DNA from: Senimuribacter intestinalis
Lineage (GTDB): Bacteria; Bacillota; Clostridia; Peptostreptococcales; Anaerovoracaceae
Direction: 5' to 3'
Assembly: GCA_943192975.1 (NCBI GenBank)
Contig: CALPCJ010000001.1
Location: 62,001 to 126,000 of the forward strand
DNA length: 64,000 bases
Positions within the stretch are counted from its first letter, which is position 1; each line of letters starts with the position of its first letter. The notes below the pieces were generated by a model. The model saw only the letters and a program-made list of their open reading frames with translations, searched no databases and was not told where the DNA came from. The position numbers and the translations under genes are program-made. This document shows positions 62,634-64,000 of this stretch, in pieces.

Positions 62634-63779
62634 TCACAGCTGATCTATCGTAGGATTTACATGGTAAAAGTCACGCAGCGCTTCATACTGCCGCTGCGCT
62701 CTCTCTGCTCGGCTACTTCCTGCATTTGCATTCTTTACAGCCTTTATCATGATATTTCTTGCCGTATGCGCAAGGCTGGTAAATTCAATCATCGCTACAT
62801 CATAGCCGCAGGCTTCCAGTTTAAGGCCGCGCAGACCGTCTGTCAGGTATTCTGTCAGGCGGTCTTTTAAAATTCCGTGTTTCAGCATAGGCTGATGGAT
62901 TTCGCTCTTAATCTGAGAAAACAGCTCATGCTGGCAGCAAGGCACTGACAAGATTACCTTAGTATTCCAAGAAACTGCATTGATGAGTGCATAATCTGTA
63001 GCAGTGTCACAAGCATGAAGCGTCACTACCATATCCGCATAGTCTGCGGTGTAGTCTGCAATATCACCCCGCAAGAACTGCAGTCCGTCGTATTGCAAAT
63101 CTTCCGCAATTTTACTGCAGAACTGAATGACATCCTCTTTCAGATCCAGTCCGATAATTTCCACATCCCGCTCTTTCAAAATTTTCAAGTAGTAATAAAG
63201 CGCAAAAGTAAGATAAGCCTTGCCACAGCCAAAGTCAATGATTCGCAGCGTCCTGTCCTTTGGAAGAGACGAAAACACATCCTCTACGATTTCCAGATAC
63301 CGGTTAATCTGTCTATACTTGCTGTAGTGTTTTTGTATCACATTTCCGTCTTTGTCCATAACTCCAAGGCGCACCAAAAAGTCGCAAGGTGTCTTTTCTG
63401 GAATAATCCGCCTCTTTTCTCTGTTGTGTTCCAGGGTTGGCATGCCTTTTGTGGCAGGCTTTGTGGTAATTCTCGGCTTTTCCGGCTTTGCTGCCAGCAC
63501 TTGCAAATCCTCAGAAAGCGTAAAAATGTTTACTTGTTTAAATTCCTCTCGCACAAGACGCATCGCCAAAGCTGCCGCTTCCGACTCCGAAAGATTCTCG
63601 TGAGTCACCTTTTTTTCGAAGGTACGCTCTGCCTGAAAGCACGACTTTCCCGAAATCTTCAGTGGTCTGATGGTGACCTTTGTACAAGCAAGTGATTTTT
63701 TGCGCTTGCCGGAAAAGATCATCCGTACCAATTCACCCGTTGAAAATATATCGTTAAACAGTGTCTGCAATGTTTCCAT
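62634..63779 (-). CDS. SAM-dependent methyltransferase (Methyltransf_32-like)
   Basis: 381 aa, GAGGAG ahead of ATG 63779. N-terminal unassigned domain (1-150), then a Rossmann methyltransferase: RIIDFGCGKAYLTFALYYYL (motif I, about 193-212), GLDLKEDVIQFC, LHACDTATDYAL, ILSVPCCQHEL. The PCCQHEL motif marks the PF13679-type family, proposed RNA methyltransferases. Substrate unknown. Convergent with the amidase, 4 bp apart. Confidence 0.8.
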   Translation of the reverse strand: METLQTLFNDIFSTGELVRMIFSGKRKKSLACTKVTIRPLKISGKSCFQAERTFEKKVTHENLSESEAAALAMRLVREEFKQVNIFTLSEDLQVLAAKPEKPRITTKPATKGMPTLEHNREKRRIIPEKTPCDFLVRLGVMDKDGNVIQKHYSKYRQINRYLEIVEDVFSSLPKDRTLRIIDFGCGKAYLTFALYYYLKILKERDVEIIGLDLKEDVIQFCSKIAEDLQYDGLQFLRGDIADYTADYADMVVTLHACDTATDYALINAVSWNTKVILSVPCCQHELFSQIKSEIHQPMLKHGILKDRLTEYLTDGLRGLKLEACGYDVAMIEFTSLAHTARNIMIKAVKNANAGSSRAERAQRQYEALRDFYHVNPTIDQL

Positions 63780-63795
63780 TTTCTATAGTTCTCCT

Positions 63796-64000
63796 CTAGT
63801 TTATTCCTGTCAGATTCATCAGCTGCGGCGTCAAATAGCATTCAAGTACAGCTGCGACAATCAAAAGCGGTATTACGACCATCACAAAACCCTTAGCAAT
63901 TCCATTGAGCTTAGGTAGAATTTTTTCATCCCTTGCCTTTCCGAAAATTTTCATGGTGAGGATTTTGCAAAGATAGATGCCCATAGCCATGGAAAGGAAA
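63796..64000 (-). CDS. spoIIM: SpoIIM/DUF95 family membrane protein, C-terminal part (runs off the window edge)
   Basis: The frame is open from the window edge to the stop at 63796 (67 codons). Two membrane segments, FLSMAMGIYLCKIL and IAKGFVMVVIPLLIVAAVLECYLTPQL; the latter resembles the last helix of SpoIIM, a membrane protein of the engulfment peptidoglycan-remodelling complex (SpoIIDMP). Too short for certainty; any stage II M-like membrane protein fits. Confidence 0.5.
   Translation of the reverse strand, partial: FLSMAMGIYLCKILTMKIFGKARDEKILPKLNGIAKGFVMVVIPLLIVAAVLECYLTPQLMNLTGIN

Overview
The window looks like chromosome of an anaerobic, spore-forming, low-to-mid GC Clostridia member. 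It carries a spoIIAA-spoIIAB-sigF operon, spoVAC-spoVAD-spoVAE, a sigK-type gene, a C-terminal SpoIIM fragment, a cortex-type amidase, an electron-bifurcating type acyl-CoA dehydrogenase/Etf operon and AGGAGG-like ribosome sites. A placement near Anaerovoracaceae (Clostridiales Family XIII) is only an impression. There is no rRNA, tRNA, insertion sequence, prophage or CRISPR array.

Layout. 1-5 kb is an accessory stretch: the start of an HTH/AAA-ATPase-like gene, a secreted Fn3-like protein, decayed gene remnants, a lipoprotein, a small membrane protein and two HTH regulators. 5-10 kb holds a membrane-anchored Ser/Thr kinase, the spoVA genes, maf and a MATE exporter. 10.2-11.2 kb is a gene-free kilobase full of inverted repeats and hairpins. 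11.2-14.5 kb is acd-etfB-etfA behind a likely Rex operator. 14.7-16.2 kb is the sigma-F operon; 16.3-18.9 kb is nifS-thiI (sulfur transfer to tRNA). 18.9-25.3 kb carries a second MATE, RNase Y, RodA, a UroD-like methyltransferase and minD. 25.4-31.2 kb is the cell-elongation cluster radC-mreB-mreC-mreD-mrdA-minD. 31.4-36.7 kb has a DUF1540 gene, sigK, a SpoVD/FtsI-like PBP and nrdR-cmk-DUF1015. 37.6-43.5 kb carries a surface trigger-factor-like lipoprotein and a complete BMP-type nucleoside ABC importer. 44.3-51.7 kb is a histidine operon, hisZ-G-C-B-H-A-F-(gap)-IE-K, lacking hisD. 52-64 kb has small membrane and secreted proteins, pyruvate carboxylase, MscS, TypA, an amidase with a sigma-K-like promoter, a methyltransferase and the SpoIIM fragment.

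The most unusual content is non-coding. Five intergenic stretches (4.24-4.46, 10.39-10.71, 17.49-17.70, 45.86-46.11 and 51.89-52.11 kb) contain sets of the same kind of object: an 8-bp arm, a variable core of fixed length and the inverted arm. Arm sequence and core length are constant within a family: TGCATATW-N18-WATATGCA (34 bp, 8 units in two arrays), GTTGTGCA-N23-TGCACAAC (39 bp, 9 units in two arrays, one with N25), and TTAGTACC-N22-GGTACTAA (38 bp, 2 units). Unit-to-unit distances (42, 52-53, 62-63, 83, 93-94, 103, 209 bp) sit close to multiples of the DNA helical repeat, which suggests arrays of cooperatively bound DNA sites rather than RNA hairpins or CRISPR. I do not recognise this arrangement; it is the main candidate for something undescribed.
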